Source of the DNA: VFBF01 sp033764865
Lineage (GTDB): Bacteria > Pseudomonadota > Alphaproteobacteria > Caulobacterales > Aquidulcibacteraceae
NCBI GenBank assembly: GCA_033764865.1
Contig: JANRIM010000131.1
Span: forward strand, 1 to 36,507
DNA length: 36,507 nucleotides
Direction of reading: 5' to 3'
Below the pieces are notes generated by a model. The model had not been told where the DNA came from. It was given only the letters and a program-made list of their open reading frames with translations, and did no database searches. The stretch's first letter is position 1. Each line of letters opens with the position of its first letter. This document shows, one piece after another, positions 17,902-26,856 of the stretch. The position numbers were made by a program, and so were the translations under genes.

Positions 17902-20010
17902 CTAGACGGCCTTCGCGGCGCGGAGGTCGTTGAGCGCGGCGGCCCGGTCGACGTTGAAGCGGAGGAACTCCGCGGGCGGCATCGCCGCGCCGTAGAGGAA
18001 GCCCTGCCCGATCTGGCAGCCGCGGCGACGCAGGAATTCGGCTTCGTGCTCGGTCTCCACGCCTTCGGCGACGACCGTGTAGTCCAGTGACGCGGCCATC
18101 GCGAGGATCATCTCGATGATCGCCGGCGCGTGCCGGTCCTTCGCCAGCGCGCGCACGAACTGCTGGTCGATCTTGATGATGTCGAACGGCAACCGCGTGA
18201 GCGAGGCGAGGCTGGAGTGGCCGCAGCCGAAATCGTCGAGCGAGACCTTCACGCCCTCGGCCCGCAGCGGCTCCAGCAGACGCAGCGCGCGCTCGGGATT
18301 TTCCAGCGCCACCGACTCCGTGATCTCCAGCTCCACCCGGTTGGGCGACACGCCCGCCTCGGCCATGATGCGCAGGATCTTGTCGGTGAACCGCTCGTCG
18401 GCGAACTGCAGCGGGGAGATGTTGATGGCGACGCTGAGCGGGAAGCCCTCGCGCGCCCACGACGCGGCCTTCCAGCACGCATCGCGCATGATCACGTCGG
18501 AGATCGAGCCGATCAGGCCGTTTTCCTCTGCGGCGGGAATGAACCGCCCGGGGCTGACCATGGTTCGGTCCGGCTTGATCCAGCGCGCCAGCGCCTCCGC
18601 GCCGATGACGCGGCCCGTCATCAGGTCGATCTTGGGCTGGAAGTAGGCGCGGAACTCGTTCTGCTCCAGCGCCGCGCGCATTTCGCGCTCGAGCGCGAGT
18701 TGGGCGTTGGCCTCCCGGTCCAGCGCCTTGGTGAAGAACTTCATGCGGCCGGTGTCTGTCTTGGCGGCGGCCATGGCGAGCATGGCGTGGCGGATCGCGG
18801 TGTCGGCGTCGGGGCCGTCCTGCGGCAGGATGGCTGCGCCGATCACGGCGCCCAGCACGAGCTTGTTCTCCCGCCAGTCGAACGGCTGGTTGAGCGCCGA
18901 CGCCAGCAGCTGGGCGTACCGCGCGGCGTCCTCCGGGCCGCGAAGGCGCGGCGCGAGAACGCCGAAGTCCCCGCCCCGCAGCCGGGCGAGCTGGCTGGGC
19001 CGTTCGGCGCACGTTTCGGTGCGCACCATCCGGTCGATGGCGCGAACGGCGGCGGTCAGCCGGCCAACGATCCGCGTGAGCAGTTCGTCGCCCGCGTCCT
19101 GGCCGATGGCGTCGAAGATCCGCTCCAGCCGGTCGAGCCGCACCACGAACAGCGCGCCAACGTCGTCCTGCCGGGTGGCGAGGACGTCAGTGACGTCGCG
19201 CGCGAAGCGCTCGTGGTTGGGCAGGCCGGTGGCGGTGTCGGAGTACGCCATTCGTTGAAGGCGGCGGTAGGATTGCTGGAGACGTTCGGCCATGCGGTTG
19301 CAGGCCGCCGCCAGCTCGCCGAACTCGCCGCGGGCCAGCGCGTCCTTCGAGGGCAGCCGGTCGGCGAGCTGTTTTTCGTTCAAGCCGTCGAGGAACGCCA
19401 CCACCGGCCCCAGCGGCGCCAGCGCCCGCGCGCCGAGCCACATCGCCGCGGGCGCCGCCAGCGCCAGAACCCCCAGCATCAGCAACGCAAGCCGCCCCGC
19501 CGAACCGCCCTGCCCCGCTTCCAGCGGCGCACGCTCCGCCGCCACCGCGATGACGCCGACGAACGCGCCGTCCAGGCGCACGGGCGCGGACGCGGCCACG
19601 ATCTCGGGCGTGAAAACGGAGACCACCCTGTCCGGCCGGGCGGCGGCCAGTCTCTCCAGCAGCGCGCGGGCGCGGGGATCGGGGGCGTCGGTGAGGATGG
19701 GCGCGCCGTCGGCCCCGGCCACGCGCACGCCCATCGCCGCGCTCCGCCCCGCCATCGCGAGGGCCAGCGTCTCCAGCGTCGCGCCGTCGGCCAAGCGCAG
19801 CGCATCCGCCGCCTGGGTGGCGAGAATGGCGGCGCGCTCCTCCACGATGGCCAGCGCATGCGCACGCGCCTGGCGCCGGTCCGCCTGCCATTCAAGGATC
19901 ACGGCCCCGACGCCGAACAGCAGCAACAGGCCGCAGAACGCCAGGGCGATGCGGGTCTGGAGACCCACGCCCGTGCGCTGCACTGCGTCTATGCTTGCCT
20001 CTCGCGACAT
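17902..20010 (-). CDS. Membrane c-di-GMP phosphodiesterase (HAMP-GGDEF-EAL)
   Basis: A 702-residue signalling protein. TM1 is at about residues 20-40, a periplasmic sensor region spans about 41-170, TM2 is about 172-192, and a HAMP-like linker is about 193-250. A GGDEF domain (about 255-430) and an EAL domain (about 436-690) follow. The GGDEF site is degenerate (Arg345-Gly-Gly-Asp-Phe), so cyclase activity is unlikely. The EAL site looks intact: EALAR (472-476), EITES, DDFG (592-595), KID (613-615) and AEGVET. It should therefore hydrolyse c-di-GMP, with the GGDEF possibly a GTP sensor. It is convergent with the MipA gene and divergent from hisB. Confidence 0.92.
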   Translation of the reverse strand: MSREASIDAVQRTGVGLQTRIALAFCGLLLLFGVGAVILEWQADRRQARAHALAIVEERAAILATQAADALRLADGATLETLALAMAGRSAAMGVRVAGADGAPILTDAPDPRARALLERLAAARPDRVVSVFTPEIVAASAPVRLDGAFVGVIAVAAERAPLEAGQGGSAGRLALLMLGVLALAAPAAMWLGARALAPLGPVVAFLDGLNEKQLADRLPSKDALARGEFGELAAACNRMAERLQQSYRRLQRMAYSDTATGLPNHERFARDVTDVLATRQDDVGALFVVRLDRLERIFDAIGQDAGDELLTRIVGRLTAAVRAIDRMVRTETCAERPSQLARLRGGDFGVLAPRLRGPEDAARYAQLLASALNQPFDWRENKLVLGAVIGAAILPQDGPDADTAIRHAMLAMAAAKTDTGRMKFFTKALDREANAQLALEREMRAALEQNEFRAYFQPKIDLMTGRVIGAEALARWIKPDRTMVSPGRFIPAAEENGLIGSISDVIMRDACWKAASWAREGFPLSVAINISPLQFADERFTDKILRIMAEAGVSPNRVELEITESVALENPERALRLLEPLRAEGVKVSLDDFGCGHSSLASLTRLPFDIIKIDQQFVRALAKDRHAPAIIEMILAMAASLDYTVVAEGVETEHEAEFLRRRGCQIGQGFLYGAAMPPAEFLRFNVDRAAALNDLRAAKAV

Positions 20011-20212
20011 CCTGGGCCGACATTCCGGGCGTATACTGCGGGTTCGCCGCCCCCACGCCCGGGGACGCCGCCATCACAGCATTAGTGAGAGGCAAAGATT
20101 TATGATGGCCTAAATATTGCGGCGTTACTTCGCAGCGCGTATCATCGACTGCAGTTTTATAGTGACGCCACGGCGCTCCTGAATTCAGCCCATGTTAAAC
20201 CCGGTGAAGACA
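20011..20212. other. Divergent intergenic region upstream of hisB
   Basis: A 202-nt spacer between the EAL-protein start and hisB. It is noticeably more AT-rich from about 20080 to 20170 and contains the his promoter candidate listed separately. No his-leader peptide with a histidine run was seen. Confidence 0.5.
20117..20145 (+). promoter_or_regulatory. Sigma-70-type promoter of the his operon
   Basis: TTGCGG (20117-20122) and TATCAT (20140-20145) are separated by exactly 17 nt. The -10 matches the consensus at five of six bases. The expected start near 20152 gives a leader of about 60 nt before hisB. It is inferred from sequence only. Confidence 0.5.
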
Positions 20213-20800
20213 ATGCGAACGGCCAAAGTGACGCGGACGACCAGGGAAACGTCCATCACCCTCGATCTCACCCTCGACGGGACCGGCGCATCCGAGATCG
20301 CCACCGGGATCGGCTTCTTCGACCACATGCTGGAGAGCTTCGCCAAGCACGGCGCCTTCGATCTCACGGTGAAGGCCAAGGGCGATCTGCACGTGGACAT
20401 GCACCACACGGTTGAGGACGTGGGCATCTGCCTCGGCCAGGCCTTCGCGCAGGCGCTGGGCGACCTGAAGGGCATCCGCCGCTTCGGCCACGCCTACATC
20501 CCGATGGACGAAACGCTCTCGCGCGTCGCGGTGGACTTCGCCAACCGGCCCTACCTCATCTGGCGGGTCACGCTAGCGCGGCCCAAGCTGGGCGAGATGG
20601 ACACCGAGCTGTTCAAGGAATTCTTCCAGGCGTTCGCCATGCACTCCGGCGCATGCGTGCACATCGAGAACCTCTACGGCGAAAACACCCACCACATCGT
20701 GGAGAGCTGCTACAAGGCGCTCGCGCGCGCGGCGCGCGCGGCGGTGGAGATCGACGCGCGGTTCGCCGGCGTCGCGCCGAGCACGAAGGGCGTGCTGTAA
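20213..20800 (+). CDS. hisB: Imidazoleglycerol-phosphate dehydratase HisB
   Basis: Manganese enzyme of histidine biosynthesis converting imidazole glycerol phosphate to imidazole acetol phosphate; 195 residues, the monofunctional size. Metal-binding histidine motifs are FFDHML, DMHHTVED and TLARP...EFFQAFA with NTHHIVE. The start MRTAKVTRTTRETSI at 20213 fits homologues and has GGTGAAG upstream; an ATG at 20192 would add seven atypical residues. First gene of hisB-hisH-hisA-hisF-hisE. Confidence 0.96.
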   Translation: MRTAKVTRTTRETSITLDLTLDGTGASEIATGIGFFDHMLESFAKHGAFDLTVKAKGDLHVDMHHTVEDVGICLGQAFAQALGDLKGIRRFGHAYIPMDETLSRVAVDFANRPYLIWRVTLARPKLGEMDTELFKEFFQAFAMHSGACVHIENLYGENTHHIVESCYKALARAARAAVEIDARFAGVAPSTKGVL

Positions 20801-20864
20801 CGCAAACCGCAGGCCGGCGGCGCTTCGACCGGGCCGGCAAAGGTGCTACACCCTCCCCCGACCC

Positions 20865-21503
20865 ATGCAGACCGTCGCCCTCATCGACTACGGCTCCGGC
20901 AACGTCCGCTCCGTGGGCCGCGCGCTTGCGGAGGCTGCGCGCCGCGCCGGGCTGGACTGTGACGTTCGCCTGACGCGCGACCCCGATTTCGTCGTGGGCG
21001 CGGACCGCATCGTGCTGCCCGGCCAGGGCGCCTTTGCGGCCTGCATGGATGCGCTCACCGCCGACGCGCCGCTGCTGGCGGCGATGACGGAGGCCGTCCG
21101 CACGCGCGCAGCGCCGTTCCTGGGCGTCTGCGTGGGCATGCAACTGCTTATGAGCGAGGGCCTGGAGCACGGCGCGCATCCCGGTCTCGGCTGGATCCCC
21201 GGCGTCTGCCGGCGCCATGAGGGCGCAGAACGTCTTCCGCACATGGGATGGAACGCCGTGACGCCCGTGCGACAGCATCGCGTCCTCGACGGATTGGCCC
21301 CCACGCGCCATATGGTGTTCATGCACTCCTTCGTGGTCGCGCCGTCCGATGCAGCGGCGGTTGCGACGGTCACCGACTACGGCGCGCCGTTCGCGAGCGC
21401 CGTGGCGCGGGACAACATGGTGGGCGTGCAGTTTCACCCGGAGAAGAGCCAGGCCGCCGGCCTCGATCTCCTCGCCCGGTTCATGGCATGGAGCCCGTCT
21501 TGA
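20865..21503 (+). CDS. hisH: Imidazole glycerol phosphate synthase glutaminase HisH
   Basis: Class I glutamine amidotransferase subunit that supplies ammonia to HisF; 212 residues. The oxyanion strand is LPGQGAF, the nucleophile Cys89 is in LGVCVGMQLL, and the His/Glu of the triad are in VQFHPEKSQ. IDYGSGNVRSV near the N-terminus is diagnostic of HisH. It lies 64 nt after hisB; the downstream hisA start overlaps its stop. Confidence 0.97.
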   Translation: MQTVALIDYGSGNVRSVGRALAEAARRAGLDCDVRLTRDPDFVVGADRIVLPGQGAFAACMDALTADAPLLAAMTEAVRTRAAPFLGVCVGMQLLMSEGLEHGAHPGLGWIPGVCRRHEGAERLPHMGWNAVTPVRQHRVLDGLAPTRHMVFMHSFVVAPSDAAAVATVTDYGAPFASAVARDNMVGVQFHPEKSQAAGLDLLARFMAWSPS

Positions 21504-22225
21504 TCCTCTTTCCGGCCATCGACCTGAAGGACGGCCAGTGCGTGCGCCTGCGCGAAGGCCGAATGGACGCCGCCACCATCTTCAACCGCGATCCCGGCGC
21601 ACAGGCGCGCACCTTCCAGCAGCAGGGCTTTGCGTGGATTCACGTCGTCGATCTCGACGGCGCGTTCGCGGGCGCTTCGCTGAACACCGGCGCCGTGGCG
21701 CGCATCCTCTCCGCAGTCACCCTTCCGGTGCAGATCGGCGGCGGCGTGCGGACGCTGGAGTCCGTGGAATTCTGGCTCAACGCCGGCGCCGCGCGCGTGA
21801 TCCTGGGCACCGCCGCCGTGCGGGACCCCGCCTTCGTGCGCGAGGCCGCCCGCCGCCATCCCGGCGCCATCGCCGTGGGCGTCGATGCGCGCGACGGTCG
21901 CGTGGCGGTCTCCGGCTGGGCCGAGCAAACCGACATCAACGCCATCGACCTGGCCATGCATTTCGAGGACGCGGGGGTCGCCGCGCTGATCGTCACCGAC
22001 ATCGGGCGCGACGGTTTGAAGAAGGGCGTCAACGTGGCCTTCACCGGCGCCATCGCCGACGCCGTCACCATTCCCGTGATCGCCTCGGGCGGCGTGGCGG
22101 GCGTGGACGACATCACGGCGCTGAAAGCGCGCCCCGGCCGGGCGATCCACGGCGCCATCATCGGGCGCGCGCTTTACGACGGCGATCTCGACGCACAGGC
22201 GGCGCTCGCGGCGGCGAACGCATGA
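21500..22225 (+). CDS. hisA: ProFAR isomerase HisA
   Basis: TIM-barrel isomerase converting ProFAR to PRFAR in histidine synthesis; about 241 residues. The catalytic aspartates are in FPAIDLKDG (first strand) and VTDIGRDGLKKG. Phosphate-binding IGGGVR and ASGGV motifs are visible. The start is set at a TTG at 21500 because GGAG at 21490-21493 is spaced six nt away and homologues begin MILFPAIDLKDG; the alternative ATG at 21488 adds four residues. The TTG overlaps the hisH TGA. Confidence 0.95.
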   Translation: MILFPAIDLKDGQCVRLREGRMDAATIFNRDPGAQARTFQQQGFAWIHVVDLDGAFAGASLNTGAVARILSAVTLPVQIGGGVRTLESVEFWLNAGAARVILGTAAVRDPAFVREAARRHPGAIAVGVDARDGRVAVSGWAEQTDINAIDLAMHFEDAGVAALIVTDIGRDGLKKGVNVAFTGAIADAVTIPVIASGGVAGVDDITALKARPGRAIHGAIIGRALYDGDLDAQAALAAANA

Positions 22226-22247
22226 CCGCGCCATCGGCGCCCGCCGC

Positions 22248-23005
<758 letters not shown>

Positions 23006-23009
<4 letters not shown>

Positions 23010-23389
23010 CGAACCAGCCGCCTCCCGGCGCGCATGCCGCCGCCGAAACCCGGACCGCCGGCGAGACGCTGGGCGGCGCGCTCGACGCGCTGGCCCTGAC
23101 CATCGCGTCCCGGCGCGACGCCGATCCCGCCACCTCGTACACCGCCTCCCTGCTGCACGCCGGGCCCGCGCGATGCGCCAAGAAGCTGGGCGAGGAAGGC
23201 GTGGAGGCCGCGCTGGCCGCCGTCAGCGGCGACAAGGCCGCCCTCGCCGGCGAAGCGGCCGACGTGCTGTTTCACCTGATGATCACGCTGGAGGCCTGCG
23301 GCGTCTCCCCTGCGGCGGTGGCCGCCGCGCTCAACGCCCGAAAGGGCGTCAGCGGCCACGACGAAAAGAAGAACCGGCCGGGCCCGTGA
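23006..23389 (+). CDS. hisE: Phosphoribosyl-ATP pyrophosphatase HisE
   Basis: MazG-fold pyrophosphatase for the second step of histidine synthesis; 127 residues. It has a family-typical ARCAKKLGEEGVEAALAA helix and the EAADVLFHLMI helix, which together carry the metal-binding Glu/Asp residues. An N-terminal Ala/Pro-rich extension of about 20 residues precedes the core. It overlaps hisF by four nt and the next small gene by four nt (GTGA). Confidence 0.95.
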
Positions 23390-23631
23390 CCGCGCCGCCG
23401 ACGGCGCCCGTTCCGCCGCGCCGCAATCCGCTGGCGATCCTCATCGCGTGGTTCGTACGGATCGTCGTGCTGGTGATGATCCTGCAGGCGCCGGCGCTGT
23501 TCGGCTTTCCCCACCCGTTCGATCTTGCGGTGAAGTACGGCTGCGAGCGGACGTTCCTTCGATCGGCCTGCGCGTGGACCGGGCTCCACGACGGGGACAT
23601 GGCGCCCGATCCGGTCAGTCCCGCGCCCTGA
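23386..23631 (+). CDS. Small single-pass membrane protein after hisE
   Basis: An 81-residue protein starting with GTG overlapping the hisE stop. A Pro-rich cytosolic start is followed by one transmembrane helix (PLAILIAWFVRIVVLVMILQ) and a short tail with two cysteines. I do not recognise it. The overlapping start and the clear membrane helix argue that it is a real gene. Its last 17 nt overlap the 3' end of the opposite-strand Smr gene. Confidence 0.6.
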   Translation: MTAPPTAPVPPRRNPLAILIAWFVRIVVLVMILQAPALFGFPHPFDLAVKYGCERTFLRSACAWTGLHDGDMAPDPVSPAP

Positions 23632-24175
23632 GGAACACGTAGTAGGCGCCGCCGCCGCCGTGCTTCTGGTGCGCCTGGGCGTAGCCCGAAGACAGCGCGC
23701 TCAACCCGCCCAGCCAGCCCGGAAGCGCCGCCTTCAGCACGCCGCCGCCGTCCCCCCTGCCCTTGCCCGTGACCACCAGGACGCACCGGGCGCCCTCGGC
23801 GCGGTGGTGGGCGAGAAAGCGGGCCAGCGCCGCCTGGGCCTCCGCTTGCGTCATGCCATGCAGGTCGAGCCGGCCGGCGACGTCCACCCGCCCGCGCCGG
23901 ACGCGCTTTTCCGGGGAGCGGTCAGCGGGAGCGGCGTGCGGTCTCGGCCGGGAGGGTGGCGGCGCGACATGCGCGGGAAGCACCAGGCGGGGCGCCGGCG
24001 GCGCTGCTGCGACGTGAAGACGCGCGGGGCGCGCGACGCCCACGTCACGGCGCTGCAGCGGCCGCACTGTGCGGGTCACGGCGCGCCATGGATCCTCCGG
24101 CGGATCATCCGGGGGGCGGGCCATGGCGGGAGGTTGGGCGGACGTGTGATCGGAGGGCTTGCGCCCGCGCGTCAC
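23615..24175 (-). CDS. Smr-domain protein
   Basis: A 186-residue protein whose C-terminal half (about 95-180) is a Smr domain. LDLHGMTQAEAQAAL starts it, and VTGKGRGDGGGVLK holds the TGKG loop. Stand-alone Smr proteins of this type are thought to be nucleases or nucleic-acid-binding proteins. The N-terminal half is basic and Pro-rich with the common W-x-x-V-x-x-TVRPL pattern. The GTG start at 24175 overlaps the Tim44-like gene stop (GTGA). Confidence 0.85.
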   Translation of the reverse strand: MTRGRKPSDHTSAQPPAMARPPDDPPEDPWRAVTRTVRPLQRRDVGVARPARLHVAAAPPAPRLVLPAHVAPPPSRPRPHAAPADRSPEKRVRRGRVDVAGRLDLHGMTQAEAQAALARFLAHHRAEGARCVLVVTGKGRGDGGGVLKAALPGWLGGLSALSSGYAQAHQKHGGGGAYYVFLRARD

Positions 24176-24777
24176 GCCTGCGCCACGCTGGAGAGCCGCC
24201 AGTTCGGATCGCGGGAGCGGACGTCCCGTTCGAACGTCCAGCGCTCCTTGGTCTCGCGCAGGCCATAGGCGCCCTCGGCGAGTTCGGCCTCGAACCGCAC
24301 GGCGATTCGGGCGATATCCCCTTCAAGGCGCGCGTCCACCAACTCCGCGGTCTTCAGGCGCACGAGCTCCGGCCCCTTGCCGCCGGACGCCAGCCGATCG
24401 GTGATGGCCTTGTCGTACGTTTCGAACACCCGGGGGTTCAGCAGCGGTTGCAGGGTGGCGCGGTCACCGGCGGCGAACGCCTGCACGATCATCTCGTACG
24501 CCGTCCGTGCGCCTTCCACGAAGCTGACCGGATCGAACGACGGATCGGCCTGCATCACGGCAGCCACGCCCGGAGCTCCCGGCTGCGCGGAGGCGGGCGG
24601 AAAGGGTTGCGCGAGCGGGCCGGGGCCGGCGCCCACTTCCACGGGAGCGGGCCGCGCCGGCGTCGGTTGCGTGGGGCCCTCCGAGCCGCGACGCTGACCC
24701 AGGACACTGAACAGCCGGCCGATCACCACCGCCGCCACCACCGCCAGGATCAGGACTTCGAACACCTGATTGGACAC
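24172..24777 (-). CDS. Tim44-like domain protein
   Basis: A 201-residue protein with an N-terminal membrane anchor (QVFEVLILAVVAAVVIGRLF), a Pro/Gly-rich linker and a C-terminal Tim44/TimA-like domain (about 85-200, with FVEGARTAYEMIVQAFAAGD and WTFERDV). Bacterial Tim44 homologues are inner-membrane proteins related to the mitochondrial import subunit; their task here is not proven. The GTG start at 24777 is chosen from the GAGGAG upstream and homologue-like SNQVFEV. Divergent from secB. Confidence 0.86.
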   Translation of the reverse strand: MSNQVFEVLILAVVAAVVIGRLFSVLGQRRGSEGPTQPTPARPAPVEVGAGPGPLAQPFPPASAQPGAPGVAAVMQADPSFDPVSFVEGARTAYEMIVQAFAAGDRATLQPLLNPRVFETYDKAITDRLASGGKGPELVRLKTAELVDARLEGDIARIAVRFEAELAEGAYGLRETKERWTFERDVRSRDPNWRLSSVAQA

Positions 24778-24937
24778 CAGTCCACACTCCTCAATCGACG
24801 GCCCCGGGCCATCATTCCACAGCGCTAACGAGATAATGCGTATGCCAGATGGGCGCCAGCCCAACCCGGTTGCGACGCTTCGCGCCGCATGTTAGCCCGC
24901 CCCAAATCAACCCCTTTCCAGCATCGAGAGCAAGCGC

Positions 24938-25423
24938 ATGACCCAACCGGGCGCCCCCGACGGCGGTCAATCCGTGCAGGATACGCCGCATCTGCGCGTT
25001 CTGGCTCAGTACGTTAAGGATCTTTCATTCGAGAATCCCACCGCCGCCGCGGGCGCGCGCGCCGGCGAAGCCGCGCCGGCCATCGACATGGGCATCGACG
25101 TGAACGCGCGGCCCATGCAGGACGGGGACTCCTACGAGGTCGACCTGCGCATCGGCGCCAAGGCCATGCGCGGCGAGGACGTGATGTTCATCACCGAGCT
25201 CGTCTATTCCGGCGTGTTCCAGTTCGTGAATGTCCCGGCGGAGGACGTGGAGCCGCTGCTGCTGATCGAGTGCCCGCGCTTGCTGTTTCCGTTCAGCCGC
25301 CGGCTGCTGGCGGAGGTGACGCGCGAAGGCGGCTACCCGCCGTTGCTGATCGATCCGATCGACTTCGCCGCCCTATACCGCGCCCAGCTCCGCGACCGCC
25401 AATCCCAGGGCGGCGGCGCCTAG
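24938..25423 (+). CDS. secB: Protein-export chaperone SecB
   Basis: Cytosolic tetrameric chaperone that keeps precursors unfolded and hands them to SecA; 161 residues. Typical motifs are QYVKDLSFENP, IDVNAR, VVEL-like ITELVYSGVFQFVNV, and the C-terminal CPRLLFPFSRRLLAEVTREGGYPPLLIDPIDFAALY region, here beginning at about residue 111. Its stop overlaps the stop of dnaQ by four nt on the opposite strand. Confidence 0.97.
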   Translation: MTQPGAPDGGQSVQDTPHLRVLAQYVKDLSFENPTAAAGARAGEAAPAIDMGIDVNARPMQDGDSYEVDLRIGAKAMRGEDVMFITELVYSGVFQFVNVPAEDVEPLLLIECPRLLFPFSRRLLAEVTREGGYPPLLIDPIDFAALYRAQLRDRQSQGGGA

Positions 25424-26160
25424 GCGGGGTCCGCGGGGGCGTTCCACAGGGCGCCCTCGCCCAGCTCGGCGACGAACGCGGCGTGGGCGGCGGCTTCTGC
25501 CGGCGTGATGCGGGGCGCCAACGCCCGCGCGCGCGTCGGCCGGCGCACGATCTTGAAGCCTGCGCCCTGATCGGTTGCGGCGCGCCCGGCCGAGGCGTCC
25601 TCGAACGCCAACTTTCGCTCCCGCCCGCCGCGCAGCTGCAGATAGACCTCCGCCAGCATCCGCGCGTCGAGCAGCGCGCCGTGGCCGCCGGCCCCCTTCC
25701 GCTTGGCGAGATCGAAGCCGTACCGGTCCAGCTGGAAGCGACGGCTCAGCGCGTCGAGCGAATTGGCGGCGCCGGGAAACAGCGCGCGCGCGATGGGCAG
25801 CGTGTCGACGAACCGCTCCGCCGCGAACGGCGTGCGCTCGAGCCGCACCAGCTCGGCGTTGAGGAACTTGCGGTCGAACTCCGCATTGTGGGCCACCAGC
25901 GGGCTGTCGCCGATGAAGTCCAGCAACGGGCCGATCACGTCGGGCGCGCCGAACACTGGCTTGTCGCGCAGGAAGGCCCCGGTGAGGCCGTGCACCTTCA
26001 CCACCTCCTCCGGCACGTCGCGCTCGGGGTTGACGTAGCGGTGGAAGGTCGCGCCCGTGGGCAGGAGATTGACGATCTCCACGCAGGCGATTTCCACGAT
26101 CCGATCCCCCAGCAGCGGGTCGCGGCCGGTTGTTTCGGTGTCGAAGACGATCTCGCGCAT
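25420..26160 (-). CDS. dnaQ: DNA polymerase III epsilon subunit DnaQ
   Basis: 3'-5' proofreading exonuclease of the replicase; 246 residues. DEDDh-family active site: FDTETTG with Asp7 and Glu9, the second acidic site in HNAEFDRKFL, and the His/Asp pair in HGALLDARML. The C-terminal part that binds the polymerase subunit is present (ALNAR-type). It is the last gene of the minus-strand run from the origin side, separated from coaE by about 100 nt carrying a palindrome. Confidence 0.96.
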   Translation of the reverse strand: MREIVFDTETTGRDPLLGDRIVEIACVEIVNLLPTGATFHRYVNPERDVPEEVVKVHGLTGAFLRDKPVFGAPDVIGPLLDFIGDSPLVAHNAEFDRKFLNAELVRLERTPFAAERFVDTLPIARALFPGAANSLDALSRRFQLDRYGFDLAKRKGAGGHGALLDARMLAEVYLQLRGGRERKLAFEDASAGRAATDQGAGFKIVRRPTRARALAPRITPAEAAAHAAFVAELGEGALWNAPADPA

Positions 26161-26224
26161 GCGCGGACCTTAGGCGCGATTCGACCGATTTGGAATCGGG
26201 CGTTTCGGCAGCGCGCGGGAGCAC

Positions 26225-26257
26225 GATGGTTTTCGACTGCTTCAGTCGAAATCCATC
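26225..26257. repeat. 33-bp imperfect palindrome between coaE and dnaQ
   Basis: Two 15-nt arms (26225-26239 and 26243-26257) with a three-nt loop CTT pair with a single mismatch; the inner nine bases (TTTCGACTG/CAGTCGAAA) pair perfectly. No T-run follows on either strand, so it is not a standard terminator. It looks like the intergenic palindromic elements spread through many alphaproteobacterial genomes. Confidence 0.6.
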
Positions 26258-26262
26258 AACGC

Positions 26263-26856
26263 CTAGGGCGTCGCCTGCAGCGCAGCCAGCACCGCACGCA
26301 CCTGCGCGCGCGTTTCATCGAAGGTTCTATCGGTCTCGATCACGAAATCGGCGCGGGCGCGCTTTTCGGCGTCCGGCGTCTGCTTTGCGAGGATCGCCTC
26401 GAACTTGCCGGCGGTCATGCCGCTGCGCGCGAGCACGCGGGCGCGCTGCACCTCGGGCGGCGCCGAGACGACGACGACCTTGTCCACCCGTTTCTCGCCG
26501 CCCTTTTCGTAGAGCAAAGGGATATCGAGGATCACGAGCGGCGCGCCGGCGGCGCGCGCTTCCTCCAGGAACGTCGCCTGCGCGAGGCCCACCAGCGGGT
26601 GGACGATGGCTTCAAGCCGCTGCAGCGCCTCGGCGTCCGCCAGCACGGACCTCGACAGGCGCGCGCGGTCGATGGCGCCGTCCACCACCGCCTCGGGAAA
26701 AGCCGCGCCCACCGGGTCCACCGCCGCGCCGCCGCGATCGTAGAGCGCATGCACCGCCGCGTCCGCGTCATAGACGGGCGCGCCCTCCTCGCGGAAGAAC
26801 TGCGCCACGGTGCTTTTGCCCATCCCGATGGAGCCGGTGAGGCCGATCAGCTTCAT
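26263..26856 (-). CDS. coaE: Dephospho-CoA kinase CoaE
   Basis: Last enzyme of coenzyme A synthesis; ATP-dependent 3'-phosphorylation of dephospho-CoA; 197 residues. The P-loop is GLTGSIGMGKST at the N-terminus, followed by DADAAVHALY and LVILDIPLLYE (substrate and Walker B region). Its start overlaps the aroE stop by four nt. Confidence 0.96.
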   Translation of the reverse strand: MKLIGLTGSIGMGKSTVAQFFREEGAPVYDADAAVHALYDRGGAAVDPVGAAFPEAVVDGAIDRARLSRSVLADAEALQRLEAIVHPLVGLAQATFLEEARAAGAPLVILDIPLLYEKGGEKRVDKVVVVSAPPEVQRARVLARSGMTAGKFEAILAKQTPDAEKRARADFVIETDRTFDETRAQVRAVLAALQATP

